Assembly (NCBI GenBank): GCA_964059195.1
Contig: CAXKWD010000013.1
Coordinates: 25,086,611-25,150,610 of the forward strand
Direction of reading: 5' to 3'
DNA from: Ectobius pallidus
Lineage: Eukaryota > Arthropoda > Insecta > Blattodea > Ectobiidae
Length of the DNA stretch: 64,000 nucleotides
Shown here one piece after another: positions 21,589-34,453 of the stretch. The position numbers and the translations under genes are program-made. The stretch's first letter is position 1. Every line of letters begins with the position of its first letter. Below the pieces are notes generated by a model, which worked only from the letters and a program-made list of their open reading frames with translations, was not told the origin of the DNA and did no database searches.

Positions 21589-23879
21589 CTAATGACATAC
21601 TGACTTAATATAATATTGACATTCTGCATGAAGGTTTAAGATAATACAAATAAGACACAGGAAATAAACGTGTTAATATACAGGAAACAAAATAACACTT
21701 TCCAGTGTGGATAAGTCCAGGTATATATAGGAATTAAATCTAGTTAGTAAGATCTTTGGAAATGTGTATGACATGATGCTGGGGGCAAGGCACCGTAATC
21801 TGGCGTCCCTCAGGGATCCAGAAATACGGTTGTATTATAATGCTTCATAGTACCATGACATGATGACCTTCTTCTCGGCACAAAATCGATCATCCAAACA
21901 AGCTATCAAGAAGTGGAACAAGACTACAGCATTCTACAACAATCTGTAATGCCAGATAGTCCACGTGTAAAAGGTTCACTAAAAATATTCAGTTCAAGAT
22001 CAAACTTTTAGAAAAGAGTATACGTTGCGTACAATATTGATGTTTGAAGTTTCTAAAATATTTCCCCTATTTAAATATTAAATTATGCAACGAGTCTATT
22101 GTCATTTATTAAGATACCAGTATGTTTATGAAACTCGCTTCGCTCGTTCCGTAATTTTATGAGTGTCTTAATTACCATTGTAAGCAAGTTTCATACAACT
22201 GTTTTTGTTCAACCATAATTAAGTGTTTAAGTATTTAGTTTTAATATTCAATTAGAAAGGTGACATCAGCGAACAGGTGTAAGTAAGCTATCATCGTTTT
22301 CATATTTTGCAATGAATGGAATCTGATGGTGTGTGGGGAAATCGGAGTTTCTCTTGTCACTTCTCTAGTCACTTTCACCTCAAACCAAGGGACTTTAAAA
22401 CCGAAAGTAGATCAGTTTAGTAAAATAATAAAACAAACGCGAACAGAAGTGGCTTACTTTTAAAAATACGTTGTTTATTAAGCAGTTTGATTTGCTGCTC
22501 TCAGGACTTCAAGATTTTTCCGTGTTCTATTTTAATCGATACCACACTAGTGTTATAATGAAAATCTGTACTTTAATGGATGGTATTACTATGCTGTTAA
22601 GTCATAAATACAGGGAGGACATTGTGTTGTAGTAATGCCGAACAAAGAACAATCACTGTATACAGAATACACAGGAGAGGGCTACAGGGTGCACGTCCAA
22701 TCAGGTAATAAAACCAACTTCAGTAGCAATTTTTACAATTCAAAAATAATCAGAAATACCAGTAACCATAATAAGCTATATCCAATTCACTATTTATTTT
22801 TTTATGTTTCAGCAGATTAGGAGTTTTACTTTTTTTTCTTCCTACGCATTTCGATTAATATTGTTTTGCGAAACCTGAATATGCATTCTAAATTGTTTCC
22901 CGATAAGCACACAAACTGTTCTGTTTTCGAGAGACATACTGCATGTCGTATGAACTAATGTCAATTTCGCGCTGAGACACTCATGCAGAATGATACTTCA
23001 TGAAACTGCGCAGAAAATATTTCTTAATTATAAATGCTCGTTACATCTCCACGTAAGTGATTCTCAGACATACAAGGAATTTTAATATTGGCACCTTTAT
23101 GTACGTGGTAGAGAGAACGAGTCGAGTCCAGGTTGCAGGCAGTCGAGGGTAGGCTAGAGCCCTCAACTAGTCTCATGTTGTGGAAAATACTTGAAATATC
23201 TGCAAACTAAAGAACATGCAAAATAAACGTCTTCTACTTGGCTTTTCATGGATGGTTACGCCAAACTAGGATACGGAACGCTGTTATTATTTTCCGTAAA
23301 TTCCTGTACTTGATTTGGTATGTATAACTTCCGCCTGAATGATGAGTTCTCTCTACAATGTTGTGAGACAAACAATACTCGACTGCAGTATCGTGATTAA
23401 GCAACTCACATTTCAACAGGTAACTAACTTACAATGTAGTTGATCGAAAAGAGTCCCTGAGTGATAGCATTGTCGATTTCGTGTGTTACAGATTTCACTT
23501 GATGGCTTTTACCACGTAACTATTCTGAATTTTGAGGATTCGCCTCTAGTCTGTTGTAGTGTTGAGTTTCTTCGGCGAGCAAGTTCAGCTTCATGGTTAA
23601 CAAATAATAAATGAATTCCTCAAAAAGTTAGTTCATGTGCAGCATAGGCCGCCGGTAAATCATTAGGGAGGTTTCCCTTACCTTGTTCAATGTAATATTG
23701 TTTACAATCCGTAAAAATTCTGTTTTTGCTTCTTTAACTATAGATTTGATAAATTTGTGACTATGACCTTTTCTAGTTCTCGCGTGCCCCAACATAGCGC
23801 TTAGACGAACCTTTCGTGAGAACAAACTGATATCGCCTCGCGCCTAACAACTATTATTTTACTATTACGAAGCTCGTAC
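21589..23879. other. AT-rich intergenic stretch
   Basis: No gene I can support. The minus frame at 23628-23825 (65 codons) and the plus frame at 22635-22820 show no recognisable domain. Confidence 0.4.
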
Positions 23880-24120
23880 ATAAAGTAACTTTTACAGGGG
23901 CCGTTTACAGAAACTAAACACAATTTCATGGAAATATTTATTGCAACAGATACTGCAAGTGTTCAGCTATTTTTCAACACATTCTCCACCGGAAATGAGA
24001 CATTTGTCATACCGTGGGACCAACTTTTGAATGCCTGTGTCGTAGAAGCCTGCCGCCAAGAATTTGAACCACTGTGTGACAACCAACTCCGCCTCTCTGT
24101 CATTCTCTGTCTTTTTTATT
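23880..24120 (-). mobile_element. mariner-like 3' end, minus-strand copy
   Basis: On the minus strand this reads as the C-terminus of a mariner transposase (pattern W-F-K-F, then F-Y-D-T-G-I-Q-K-L-V-P-R-Y-D-K-C-L, then G-G-E). It is followed by the 3' untranslated end near 23880-23930. The same segment is present in opposite orientation at 24262-24520, so the pair forms an inverted repeat. Confidence 0.6.
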
Positions 24121-24149
24121 TTTTGAGATGTAGGTAAAGATGGAAAAAG

Positions 24150-24520
24150 ATGGAGATGTTAAAACATCTCCCAGTCGAAATTCTGCAGGATACTTGGATC
24201 TTTAAACATTCGCCCTATAGCCCGGAACCCGCCCCCAGTGATTTCCTTCTTTTCCTACACCTCAAGAAATGTTAGATAATGAAAGACAGCGGAGGTGGTT
24301 GTCAAACAGTGGTTCTAATCCCAGGTGGCAGACTTCTATGACACATGTATTCAAAAGTTGGTCCCACGGTATGACAAAAGTCTCGATTCCGGTGGCGAAT
24401 GAGTTGAAAAATAGCTGAACACTTGCTGTATGTGTTGCAATAAATATTTCCATGAAATTGTGTTTAGTTTCTGTAAACGGTTCCAGGGAAGTTTCTATCG
24501 ACGCGCCTCGTATTAGGTTG
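24150..24520 (+). pseudogene. mariner-like transposase C-terminal remnant, plus-strand copy
   Basis: The plus strand encodes H-S-P-Y-S-P-E-P-A-P-S-D-F-L-L-F near 24208-24255. This is the mariner signature around the third catalytic aspartate (canonical form YSPDLAPSD). It continues as L-H-L-K-K, and further on F-Y-D-T-C-I-Q-K-L-V-P-R-Y-D-K and G-G-E. Stops replace residues after W-F and after G-G-E. The first two thirds of the transposase are missing. With the minus-strand copy at 23880-24120 it is a head-to-head pair of mariner 3' ends. Confidence 0.65.
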
Positions 24521-26990
24521 AAATAAAACAAGTAATAATTACCACGGTTATTACTCTAAATTACTAAATTTATAAAGGGCTATTACTCTCCATTACCTTC
24601 ATTCATATTCAAATCATCTACTTAAGTATATTTACACAGAAGGTCAATATTATTTTAATATGTTGAAGGTGAAGTTTATAAGGTGAGTTGTTGATCAGGT
24701 TGTTTTAGGCCACGTATTGATGGTAGTCCCTAATTGTTAATAAATATGGTTAATAAAAATATTATATTCTACGGGAAAACTATTTTTTGTTTTGTTAGCC
24801 TGCCTGTCAAACTTGAAAGAAAGAAATCTTGCCCAACCTATAAAATTCCTCTCTCGTCCATCTCTGGATACTACGTTTCGTTCGCTTCATCCTCCCCCAA
24901 ATCAGTTAGGTGGTAGTGAAAACTAAGTGGGCTCCAGTACATAATTTAATAATAATTTAAAGTAATAGAACTTTTTAAATCAATGACTTTCTTTCAGATC
25001 CAAAATCCATTTTAGTCCGGATGATGTGACCAGCTCAATTTCTTTTGGTTACTGTCCAGGCAATCATAATGATAGAGCACTTTGATGTATGCTGGATATC
25101 CAACCAATATCTGACAAAGGCTACTTGAACATCCTACCTTCACCGTGATTTTATAAAGGTTTTGCCACTACTAAAGTTCCAACACATGCACGCGGACACA
25201 CTAGTTGGGTACAATGTTATGCCCAACATTTACAGTCTTTTAATGTAGGCATATTTCAGCTAAAAGCTTTCGAAAAAATGAAAATGAATACATGATTAAT
25301 TTTCTGGATTTAAAGCGATTCATTCATAATTTAACATTTACATTGAATGACAGGTCATTTCACTGAAAATGTGATGGGTGCAAAAATGAGGTCAGAAGTA
25401 TATTTCAGCATTCCTAATAATACGGATACGGAAACGACAAGGCTTCATATTTCGTGAGTTTTGAATTTGCATTTTCAGCATTAATCTTAACTGACTTAAT
25501 ATGGCAAAATATCCCTTTGCGTGTTGCTACCTGTCATAATTGGAGATTTAGAAAGTTTCTTCACAAATATTATTAGGTCAGCTCTTAAGAAAATCAACCT
25601 CACTTTAATGAAAAAAGAAAAGGAAACTGCTTCATTGTTCCTAAGTAAACTTCCGTGTCCCCTAAGTTAATATCTCACGAGTTAATAGTTTCCCTAATTA
25701 ATAATCAATTTCACGAATCTCTCGGACATAAAATGCGAAAGTTAGAGGCCAACCTCATCCGCAATAAATACTATAAACACTTCCTGTTTACTCATAATAC
25801 TACAAATAAAAGTACGATTGCTTGAATACCAGCCTCAGCCTCGTCCATGTTATATTACAAGGGTTTGAGATTGCAAAACCCATAAACATATGACTTTGTA
25901 AAGACAACGGTCATTGGCGTGATTGGAGCAGTTAATAAGAAACTAGCTTTCTGTTCGCGGGTTCAATTCAGACCCAGGTTCATGTAGTTAATCATCTGTT
26001 GGAGAACTCAACAGTTCAATGTTTGTAGATTTACAGGCAAAAAAAAAAATCTACGAACAAAATTCCAGCACATTTTAGACGGTTACAGGCAAAAGTAACA
26101 ATATTCAATGGTCTTTAAATACCTACATAAGACACGGGCGCCAAGAATGGGGGTGAACTAGGTCCCGATGGAAGAATGGTTGTAAATAAATTGAACCCCA
26201 ACTAACAACCTGTTGTTTTCATTTCCTGTAACCTAACCTTAGGTACTACAGGTAAAGGAAGTATTCTGTTCGGCCCCAAAATAAGATGTCTAGTTGTCAG
26301 CATAAATACAAGTTTCGAAGACCCTTGAATCCAAAAATTGTATTTTCAGAAAAGGGTATGTTTGTTTGTCTGTCTGTGATCAGGTTGGCTGGAGATGGAA
26401 AATTCGTACAAAAATATTTCGTATTTGGGTTAGATATCATCTGGGGATAATAAAGTAACCTGTTGACTTTCTCTTACTTTTAATGGAAAATATCCTTATC
26501 TTATATGGGTACAGCTGGAAGTTGAATAATCTTACCTTTGTGTTGCCACCTGCCAAAACAGCTGAACCTGGAAATAGAATAAAGAAAAATATGTTAATCA
26601 CAATACATGTATCACCTTTCGGATTCAAATTAGTGTTCATAGTCCAGGAGAACCGAAATATGGCTTAGAAACAGCGTTATGCAGCAAACTCGGTTCCTGG
26701 TTTCAGCGAAAAGGCCAATAAAGAAAGTTCCCACCCAGAGATCGATATTTAGGATATGATACGGTATTATATTGAGACTATAGTTTTCAACGACTCTGTT
26801 TCAAAAACATTCAGCTTAGTACGCACGAGTGTTAAGTACAATTTTGGGTTAAATGTGTCAAGTGGAAATTTGGAGCCTCCTGAATCATATCTTCACTTTA
26901 TACAAATGTGACAAGTGAAAAATACAAAATTAATATATTTACTGCAGGGGAAAATTGTGGTAAGTGCTATTCCTGGGTGCACATTCGTGA
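24521..26990. other. AT-rich intergenic stretch
   Basis: No supported gene. A B-box-like GCGGGTTCAATTCAGACC near 25957-25974 could be a tRNA-derived SINE scar, but there is no recognisable body. Confidence 0.35.
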
Positions 26991-27140
26991 TACTGCCTGT
27001 GCATTTAGACGTAAGCACTGGCAAGCGCCGCAGAGATAGGGCGGGACGGAAGGGAAGTGTGTTGCTAGTATGAATCACGTGATGACTGATACCACTGCGC
27101 ATTGTGTTTACAGTGCTCACGTCTAAATGCACGGACAGTA
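26991..27140. repeat. hairpin-forming inverted repeat (small MITE-like)
   Basis: TACTGCCTGTGCATTTAGAC at 26991-27010 plus GT-AGCACTG is mirrored at 27111-27140 (CAGTGCTCAC, then GTCTAAATGCACGGACAGTA), with two or three mismatches over 30 bp. The 90-bp loop is GC-richer than the surroundings. The geometry suits a short MITE or a cruciform. Confidence 0.6.
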
Positions 27141-30100
27141 CTTATGTATTAAAGTGGATTTTCTAAAGACTATGGAAATGTACGTAACACTTGTGTACGC
27201 TAAACCATCGATTTACGATTCAATAATGCAGCATATCCCTACAAAGTACTGATGCAATATGAATTTATTTTACGAAGTGGCGTTTTTTAAGCTTCTATAT
27301 ATTAATAAAATTAAATAAAAGTAAAATTCAACACAATGTGCTGTTAGACAACTGAAGAAAAATATTTACATCCAATGCCCTACATTTTTTTTGGGGTTTT
27401 TTTATTTGAAAATAAGAAATAAAAGAAAATTTTCAGGATACTAATTAAAAGAGCTATTAAATATAGTCTTTAACCTTTATTATTAAATATGAGATGGCGG
27501 TGTAAGTGAAAACCAGGCCTTGGGCCGTGTAAAAAGGAACTAAGTAAGGTTTTATTGGGTCAAGGAAGTAAGTTTTCAAAGTTTCTACCTTAGGCTTAGA
27601 GATCTTTTAAAGAGCCTCAAATACTAAAATCAGGAGGTAAATTTATGAATTACCTCCCTTAGGGGTGAAATTCCTTTCACCCTTAAATGGATCCAATTCC
27701 ATGAAACTTGGGATCCAGCATGCACCAAGTCAACAGCAGAGGCTCTCTGGGTCATAATATTCATGAAAAAAGAGTAGGGAAGACGATTTCCCTTAGCAAA
27801 ATTTAACTTCTAGAAACTACTATTCATAGACTTTGCTATAGAGACTTCGACCATGACTTGAAAAAGCCGAGATCTAGCAGATTAATGTTTGCAATCTTAG
27901 CTAATGCCATCTAAACGAGATACGTTTACAAACAAGATAAGTTTACAAACGGTAAAAATATTGTAGGCACTGCACAGTACAATTATTGAATAAGATATTA
28001 AGTAAACAATATAACATCAGTTTGTGCATTTTCAAAAATTATTTCTCTCATTACGTGTAAATTAATTATTTTAAAGATATAGGACATATAACGATGACTC
28101 CAATGACCGATTCAAAACTCGTAATATTTGGCGGAAGAAGTCTAAAAAATGTAGTAGTAAACAAGGGTATGGACGGCATGTTAACAATTCTGCGTATCTC
28201 AAGCAATACTCTGAGGTTCAAATGCAACTTCGATTATTTCCTGGATGCCATCAATATTGTCAGCAAATTCAACAAGTCTTGGAATACCAGCTATACTTCT
28301 TTATATGAATATACCACAGTCATAATCAAAGTCCAGATTTCCAGCGACTTCCAAGTCACGATCGAAATTTACTTTCATCAAAGTCTCGACTGTGTATTGG
28401 AAAAAAGTGGGTTTGTTCTTTGTGAAGTCAATATTGATCCAAATTTTACGAACAAGAGCATGTCTTGTGGCCAAGTATTGACTTCATTTCATGTTCTAAA
28501 TTTGTTGAAACGTTGATCATAATGGGTAGGTTGTTTCTAGAGTGTTTTACTATAATGAAGTAGTGTTTGTACAGTGCCAGAAATCGCACGCAGGTGGTGT
28601 GTGATAATGGTATCTGGACAATCATAGCGTTACGCCATCAAGAGGCGGCTCACGCGAGACTTCGCATTCGTACACAACAATCGATGTCCCTCACGCTTCC
28701 ACACTGCTCCTTCCCTCACGACAAAAATTATATTACCACAAAACGTACGGGGTTGTAGTTCACAAGATAGTAAACGCAACCTACCTCAACATTTGGTGTG
28801 TCTGCTGTCGTGACTAACAAAAGAGAGGAGATAAAAGTCATCATACAAAAAAAAAAAACTATAAATAGTATTCCGTTCTGATTTCGAAATAACATTGTCA
28901 ATAATGATTTTGAACATGATACTTTTCGTGACTTTTGTTCATGCACGAATGTACAGACTAACAATTATCCAAATCGAACAAATCTCTATCGTTGCAATTG
29001 TAATACTGCTTGAAAGAACGACTGATGCGAATTGCAGACTTCCATTTGACTGCAATGTACTACATCTTATTTCCAATAAATTATCCCTAGTATTACCAAA
29101 AATAAAAATAAATAATGCCAATACATTATATTTTACTTATATATCTAATACATTTAGATGTGCTTGATACCTTTCTCCTTTTTTCCAATGGAAATAACAA
29201 CTAAAATCGTAATCCTGGTAATACTACTGGATTTAGAGGCCGCAGTAACTTGTTTTTGGGATGAAAACGGGAAAATGAGTTTAATCTTCAAATTTAAATC
29301 CATTTATACTTTCACGCAACAGTATCAAATGTTTACAAAAACAAACCTGTTCAGTTTGGCTCTGAATCCCGGGTTATCTAGATTAACAAGAAATCAAAAC
29401 ATTCCCTGAGGGAAAATAGTTGTGTCTCATAGCTTTACTTCCGGTGTTTTTGTAAATTATTACGTTTATGTTCCTCCGATCATCCTACGTGTGTAGCCCA
29501 ATCTATTTTTTTTATCATAAGCAGAGACATGTATTCAAATTCTGTGAACTTTAAGAGCAATTGTTTGTGTACGAGAACGATATTGTTTGTAACGAACATA
29601 AACAAACTGGTTGCTAAGCTGCAGACCAAACTGTCACATGGCTACCTGAAGTCATTCATTCAAAACAATCGATATCCTCCCAAACGATGTGGATTGCGAT
29701 AACAAACATTTTCTAATACTGAACTGGGCTGCCCCTACGTTATCTACATTGTATTGTGTACTTATTGACGTTTAAACAACAGCATTAGGATAATTTTATT
29801 CAAGATAGTTTTCATAGGATCTTTCCTCAGTATGCACATGTTCTTTACATTCAGTATGTTTATAGTTTTTCTTCTGTAGCAACATAAAAATGTCACGAGT
29901 CAGTCGCGATGCAGCGTTTGGAAAATTTGACTTTGAGTTGTGAAAAATTGTCTTAGAAGGTTTGCAAAAAGTTATACTTAATGTGACAAGAGCTTTAAAA
30001 AAATGTGACATTTTAGAAAGTTTTATTTCCACCACATCAGAGAAATTTGTAATAGGACAAAAATACAGCACGGTTTTAAAGGACAGTGGTTGAAAATGAA

Positions 30101-31044
30101 TTTGTGTGCTTCAATTAAAAATGTTGTAAAATCTTCTTCACGGAAGGAATTTGCACCTGAATGTAGCTTTTTTTCAAATTAATAACTCAAAATGTTTTCA
30201 TCATAATATAAAATTTGAAGCATTAATATAAACAACTTAAGACACTCGCATGACAAAAATGGCAAATACATTGGTTAAAATTTGTAAAATCTAGCATTTT
30301 CTTCTGATATAACAAATGTTATTAGTTATATCACTAGGACACAACGAGCATGAGCTGTAAGAAAAGTGTTAATGTGAAAAACTCACAAACTAAAAAAGGT
30401 AATACAACCAAACGCTTAAGAAATGACTATTTTCGATTTCATGTAATTCTCGTAAAAGAAGATGCTGCACTTGATCAAGTGTTGTTATCTCGAACGTGCG
30501 AGGTTATAATATATTTTCATGCATATTTGTCTGTTGATATTCTACTATTATTCGCAGTTTTTATATTTTTGTCTTTATACGTCAAGTGGTCGATGCACCT
30601 CACTCCAGTAATAACATATATGTATGTGTATGTATGTATGTATATATAATTATTTAGACCTAGATGCTGCTTTAGTATAGCTCCAAATGCCTCTGGATAA
30701 ATTAGGTATGTAGCTATGTGCACACTTATACATGTATTATACGGCTTAAATCTCAAACGAAGAAAGTCACACCTGACCAGTCTTCTTCAGTCGTGTCACT
30801 TAAAATGACGTTAAAGATGATATACTTCTAATTCAAAATTGGCTCAGTTATAAAAATTTGTGTTAAAATTGAATTTTAAAATTTATGATTAAAAAATTAT
30901 CAAACATTTTAAAGTCCTACATGTATATACTTTCTCCAAAAGCTGCCAGATGAGTAAAGCTAGTGTTTAGAGGCTGTAATTATTGTGATATTTATTAAAT
31001 AAAGAGATCAGAGAAACCTACAATAATATTTTTTTTAAACTCTC
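27141..31044. other. AT-rich intergenic stretch
   Basis: No convincing gene. The longest frame (28094-28516, 140 codons) has no recognisable domain and ordinary non-coding composition. A (TATG)n microsatellite lies at 30617-30648. Confidence 0.4.
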
Positions 31045-31512
31045 TTCGTTCATTTGGGGCTCCGCCCCCAGACCCCCGCGTAGGTTCTCGGGAAAGGTTT
31101 TTTTAAAAGATCTATGGGAGATAGAGTGCGTGTATTTAGTCTGCTGTATTGGCTATTACCTTTTTGCCATAGTAAACCTGAAAAATTAACAGATAGAAGA
31201 AAATTTTGTTATTTCTAGACAAAAAAATGTTAATTGGATTTAATTAATTATGAACCTGAGACCTTCAGAATGCGAGTCCAAGAGAGCCCTATGTAAACAC
31301 TGTTTGATAATACCGTTTCCATAGAAACCGAGCCCTTTTTTGGGGATTTATAGGGCTAAAAATTAAAAAATAAACTTTTTGGATTTTTCCTGTGGTTTAC
31401 AGCCTAGAAGCTATATGTGTACCAAATTTTAAGTTTCTAGGTCATCTGCAAGTGGGCAAACATTAATGTCAGTGAGTGAGTGAGTGAGTCAGCCATGTGG
31501 CTTTATATTATA
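31045..31512 (-). mobile_element. Helitron-like non-autonomous element (putative), minus strand
   Basis: On the minus strand the segment starts TCCCTATAATATAAAGCC after an A, followed by (GTGA)n complement repeats. It ends near a GGGGC-GGA-GCCCC hairpin at about 31055-31067. A 5' TC terminus next to A and a GC-rich hairpin near the 3' end are Helitron features, but no clear CTRR terminus is visible. It may be another repeat type. Confidence 0.4.
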
Positions 31513-31763
31513 GGGATTAATATACCTAGATACATAATAAAATATTTAAACATATTTTACAAAATATATTTAAAATAGGAAGTTTACATTTAGAAATAGA
31601 ATTAAGTGGATGAGACTAAAGTGAAACAATTTTAATGCAAAAAATTCTAGATTTGATTATTAATACCAAATTTCTTTTTTAATTTTTAAGGTGATTGTTT
31701 TGTCATATAGATTCCAAAGCAATGTTTTCGTCGATTTAATAAAATAAAGTAAGGATCCTAAAT

Positions 31764-32513
31764 AATTGAAGAGCTTTTAGCAAAAACAACCATAGTCCAA
31801 AAACCAAATTTTCAGTAGAAGCAAAAAACTTTCTCCCTTTCGTAGTTATTACTACATGAATTTAAAATTTGTTGTATAATTAAGTAAACACATATTGAAA
31901 TATTTTGATATAATAATGTTCCTTTATATGTAACTTCAGTGCCCTGAAACCAGACCTGAAAGCTGAAGAGACATGGACTATGGCTGTTTTTGCCAACAAA
32001 CTTTAATCCACTATCTAAAAAATTTTAAGAATGTAAAGAAAAGATATAAAATCAAATAATAAACAAGAAAAATGTTATTAAAATTCTTAATTAAACGTCA
32101 CACTCTTCATGTTATTGAAAAATATCAATATTAACTATTGTATGAGCTAGGATGTTTATGGATCCTCGATTCCACTGCTTTTATCATCAGAGGAGACGAT
32201 GCTTTACACAACAGTGAAACAGCTGATTCTATGAAACAATTTTCTGCATGATAGCCAACTTCTATCAATAAATTCATTAGGTATTTGCAAAAAACTGAAT
32301 GGAAAATGGTGGTATTTGCAAAAAACTGAATGGACAATGGTTGTTTTTGCTAAACTTGGTAAACTTTGTAATCCTATATTTGATGGACTATGGCAGATTT
32401 TACCATATCACGTAGTTTAAACAACGCCCAGTAGGTTGTAGCACCCAATGACACAAAAAAAAAAAATTTTAAATTTTTGGACTAAGGTTGTTTTTGCTAA
32501 AAGCTCTTCAATT
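31764..32513. mobile_element. TIR element with repeated internal copies of its terminal 20-mer
   Basis: The left terminus (31764-31803: AATTGAAGAGCTTTTAGC, then AAAAACAACCATAGTCCAAA) is mirrored at 32474-32513 with about one mismatch. The 20-mer GGACTATGGTTGTTTTTGCT found in the TIR recurs, with variation, at 31975-31994, 32332-32351, 32395-32414 and 32479-32498. It is inverted at 31779-31798. A 31-bp exact-type tandem duplication lies at 32281-32342. No transposase is present. Confidence 0.65.
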
Positions 32514-34284
32514 GGTCACTACTATATTTTATAAAATCAGTTCTCCCAACAATAAGATCATTATAAAGTTTCAAACCATAATTTAAATTAGGTAATTGCC
32601 CAGTATTAGTCCTGTATTTAGTTTCCGCAGGACTAAACATTGTGTTTATTTTAGTATTATGACAACGTTTGAATGAAATACATTTTGATCGGTTTTTATA
32701 GTAATAGGAAATGTTTTTATTTGTCCAAACTGGCATCAGTTCATTTCATGACTGGCCACATGGGTCCTGAATATGTGTACTGTATGCCTCATTATTACAA
32801 GATTAACAATGTACACTATAAATAATATAAGTACACCATTAGGATACTGATTTACAGGATACAATTAGGATTTACTGATTCAAGCTGCTTAACTCAGCTG
32901 GAGGAGTATTAATAACCTATTTAAGTACGAGGTGCCTGTGTAGGATACAAAGCAAGTCCTTTACTATCCCCACAAGTATGGTACGCACAAATTCCATGGA
33001 TATTCCTAAGGACAGAAGATAATTCCATAAAGCTATTCGATTTTTATAACCTTGAATAAACAATACAACATTTTTGTAGGGTAGTCGACTCACCATTTTA
33101 AACAAAATTTAATTATTCTCTTTCTAAGAAAAATTAGATTTAAATATAGCCTAAGTGATCCTAGACAGGATACTGCAACCAAGGATTTCATATTGGGCTA
33201 TCGAATTTGATGAAGCTAAAATTATTGTAATTAAGGTACAATTTGGAAGAAAACGAAAACTTTTGATTATAAAATGAAAGCTATTAGATCAAATTTTACA
33301 GATCAATGCTAAAAGCAACTTTGGATGTGTGCCCACTTATTATTTGTGGGCGCGTAAAATAAAAAAATAATAAAAAAATCGACAGCAAAATAATATAAAA
33401 TTCTTTCTTGGGGAGCAGCGGATCAATTCCTCATTAACAAGAAGTTCGTCTTATAAAAACACATAACACACTTAACACACCAAGCCCCTTGGATTCCTAG
33501 AAACCATTTTTTAAACTCACAAGATCTCTCACTCCCATATATAATTTTTAAAGCACCCATTTTCTTTACTCTCATAGAAAACTTGTCAAAATCAATTTTA
33601 TCATTCTTACAACATGCGAAATAAAAACAGCAAAGCATTGCCTAAACACTCTACCCATCATTTCGAATCGTCTCCATCCTACTTATGTTCACTCCCCACT
33701 CAGACTGCAACACAAAAAAGAGAAATTTCGCTTAATTATATTCTCAAATCTTTCCTTCTCCGAAACTGTTCTTTCAGATTTAAACAATATTTATTCCTTA
33801 CCAGGGTTTCACGTTTCGAAAAAAATAATAAAGATAAGAAGAATTATTTATTTCAGCCTATGATGTGTAGTGTTTACTTATATCGAGGTTTCAGGTTTCG
33901 AAAGAATGATAAACATAACTGCATTACTAAATTAAAATAATTTAACTAAAATTATTTGTATATATATTCGAGGTTCGAGGCAGAAGATACCAGATGATAG
34001 ACAGCATTAAAATAAATGGACTTTATGCAGACACAAAAAGGAAGGCTGAGAGAAGGGAAGAGTGGAGAATGCCGAGTTTGCAGTGAAAGACCTGTCCCTG
34101 GGCAGAACACTGTGAATGAATATATACAGGTATATTCTATTTAGGGATATATCAGTCAGAATGTTTAATATACGGTATAAGTATTTTTACATTTAAGAAA
34201 ATAAATAGGTTTTGGAATAATTATGCCCAATTCTCGGATTTTAAAAGTGGAGATAAACAGCTTTATACTCGTCTAGTAAAAAAA
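32514..34284. other. AT-rich stretch upstream of the membrane-protein gene
   Basis: No supported gene. There are weak duplicated pieces around 33800-33830 and 33885-33905 (GGTTTCA, then TTTCGAA, then AAT-AAA). No clear distal regulatory element can be called by eye. Confidence 0.4.
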
Positions 34285-34453
34285 AGCAGTTGTTGCTCGT
34301 TAGACGCACTTTGTCACATGGCACGGCGCGGCGAGTTCGCGTGTGCTTGAGTGACAGACGCCGCCCCCTCATGCAATCCGGCGCTCAGCAAGAGAGAGAG
34401 AGAGGGGCATGGCGTTGGTCTGAGCAGACTCAACAACTCACCAGTCTTGCACA
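34285..34453 (+). promoter_or_regulatory. CpG-rich probable promoter / 5' UTR
   Basis: This segment is visibly richer in GC and CpG (GGCACGGCGCGGCGAG, GACGCCGCCCCC) than the surrounding AT-rich DNA. It also holds an (AG)n block at about 34390-34405 of the kind bound by GAGA-type factors. It ends at the start codon of the only credible gene. I cannot place the transcription start. Promoter function is inferred from composition and position. Confidence 0.45.

Noticed and set aside
23628..23825. 65-codon basic minus-strand frame as a gene
   Set aside because: It lies beside mariner debris, with no domain and no exon signals.
28094..28516. 140-codon frame as a gene
   Set aside because: No recognisable domain, no splice or promoter context, and an AT-rich random-like composition. 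I cannot support it.
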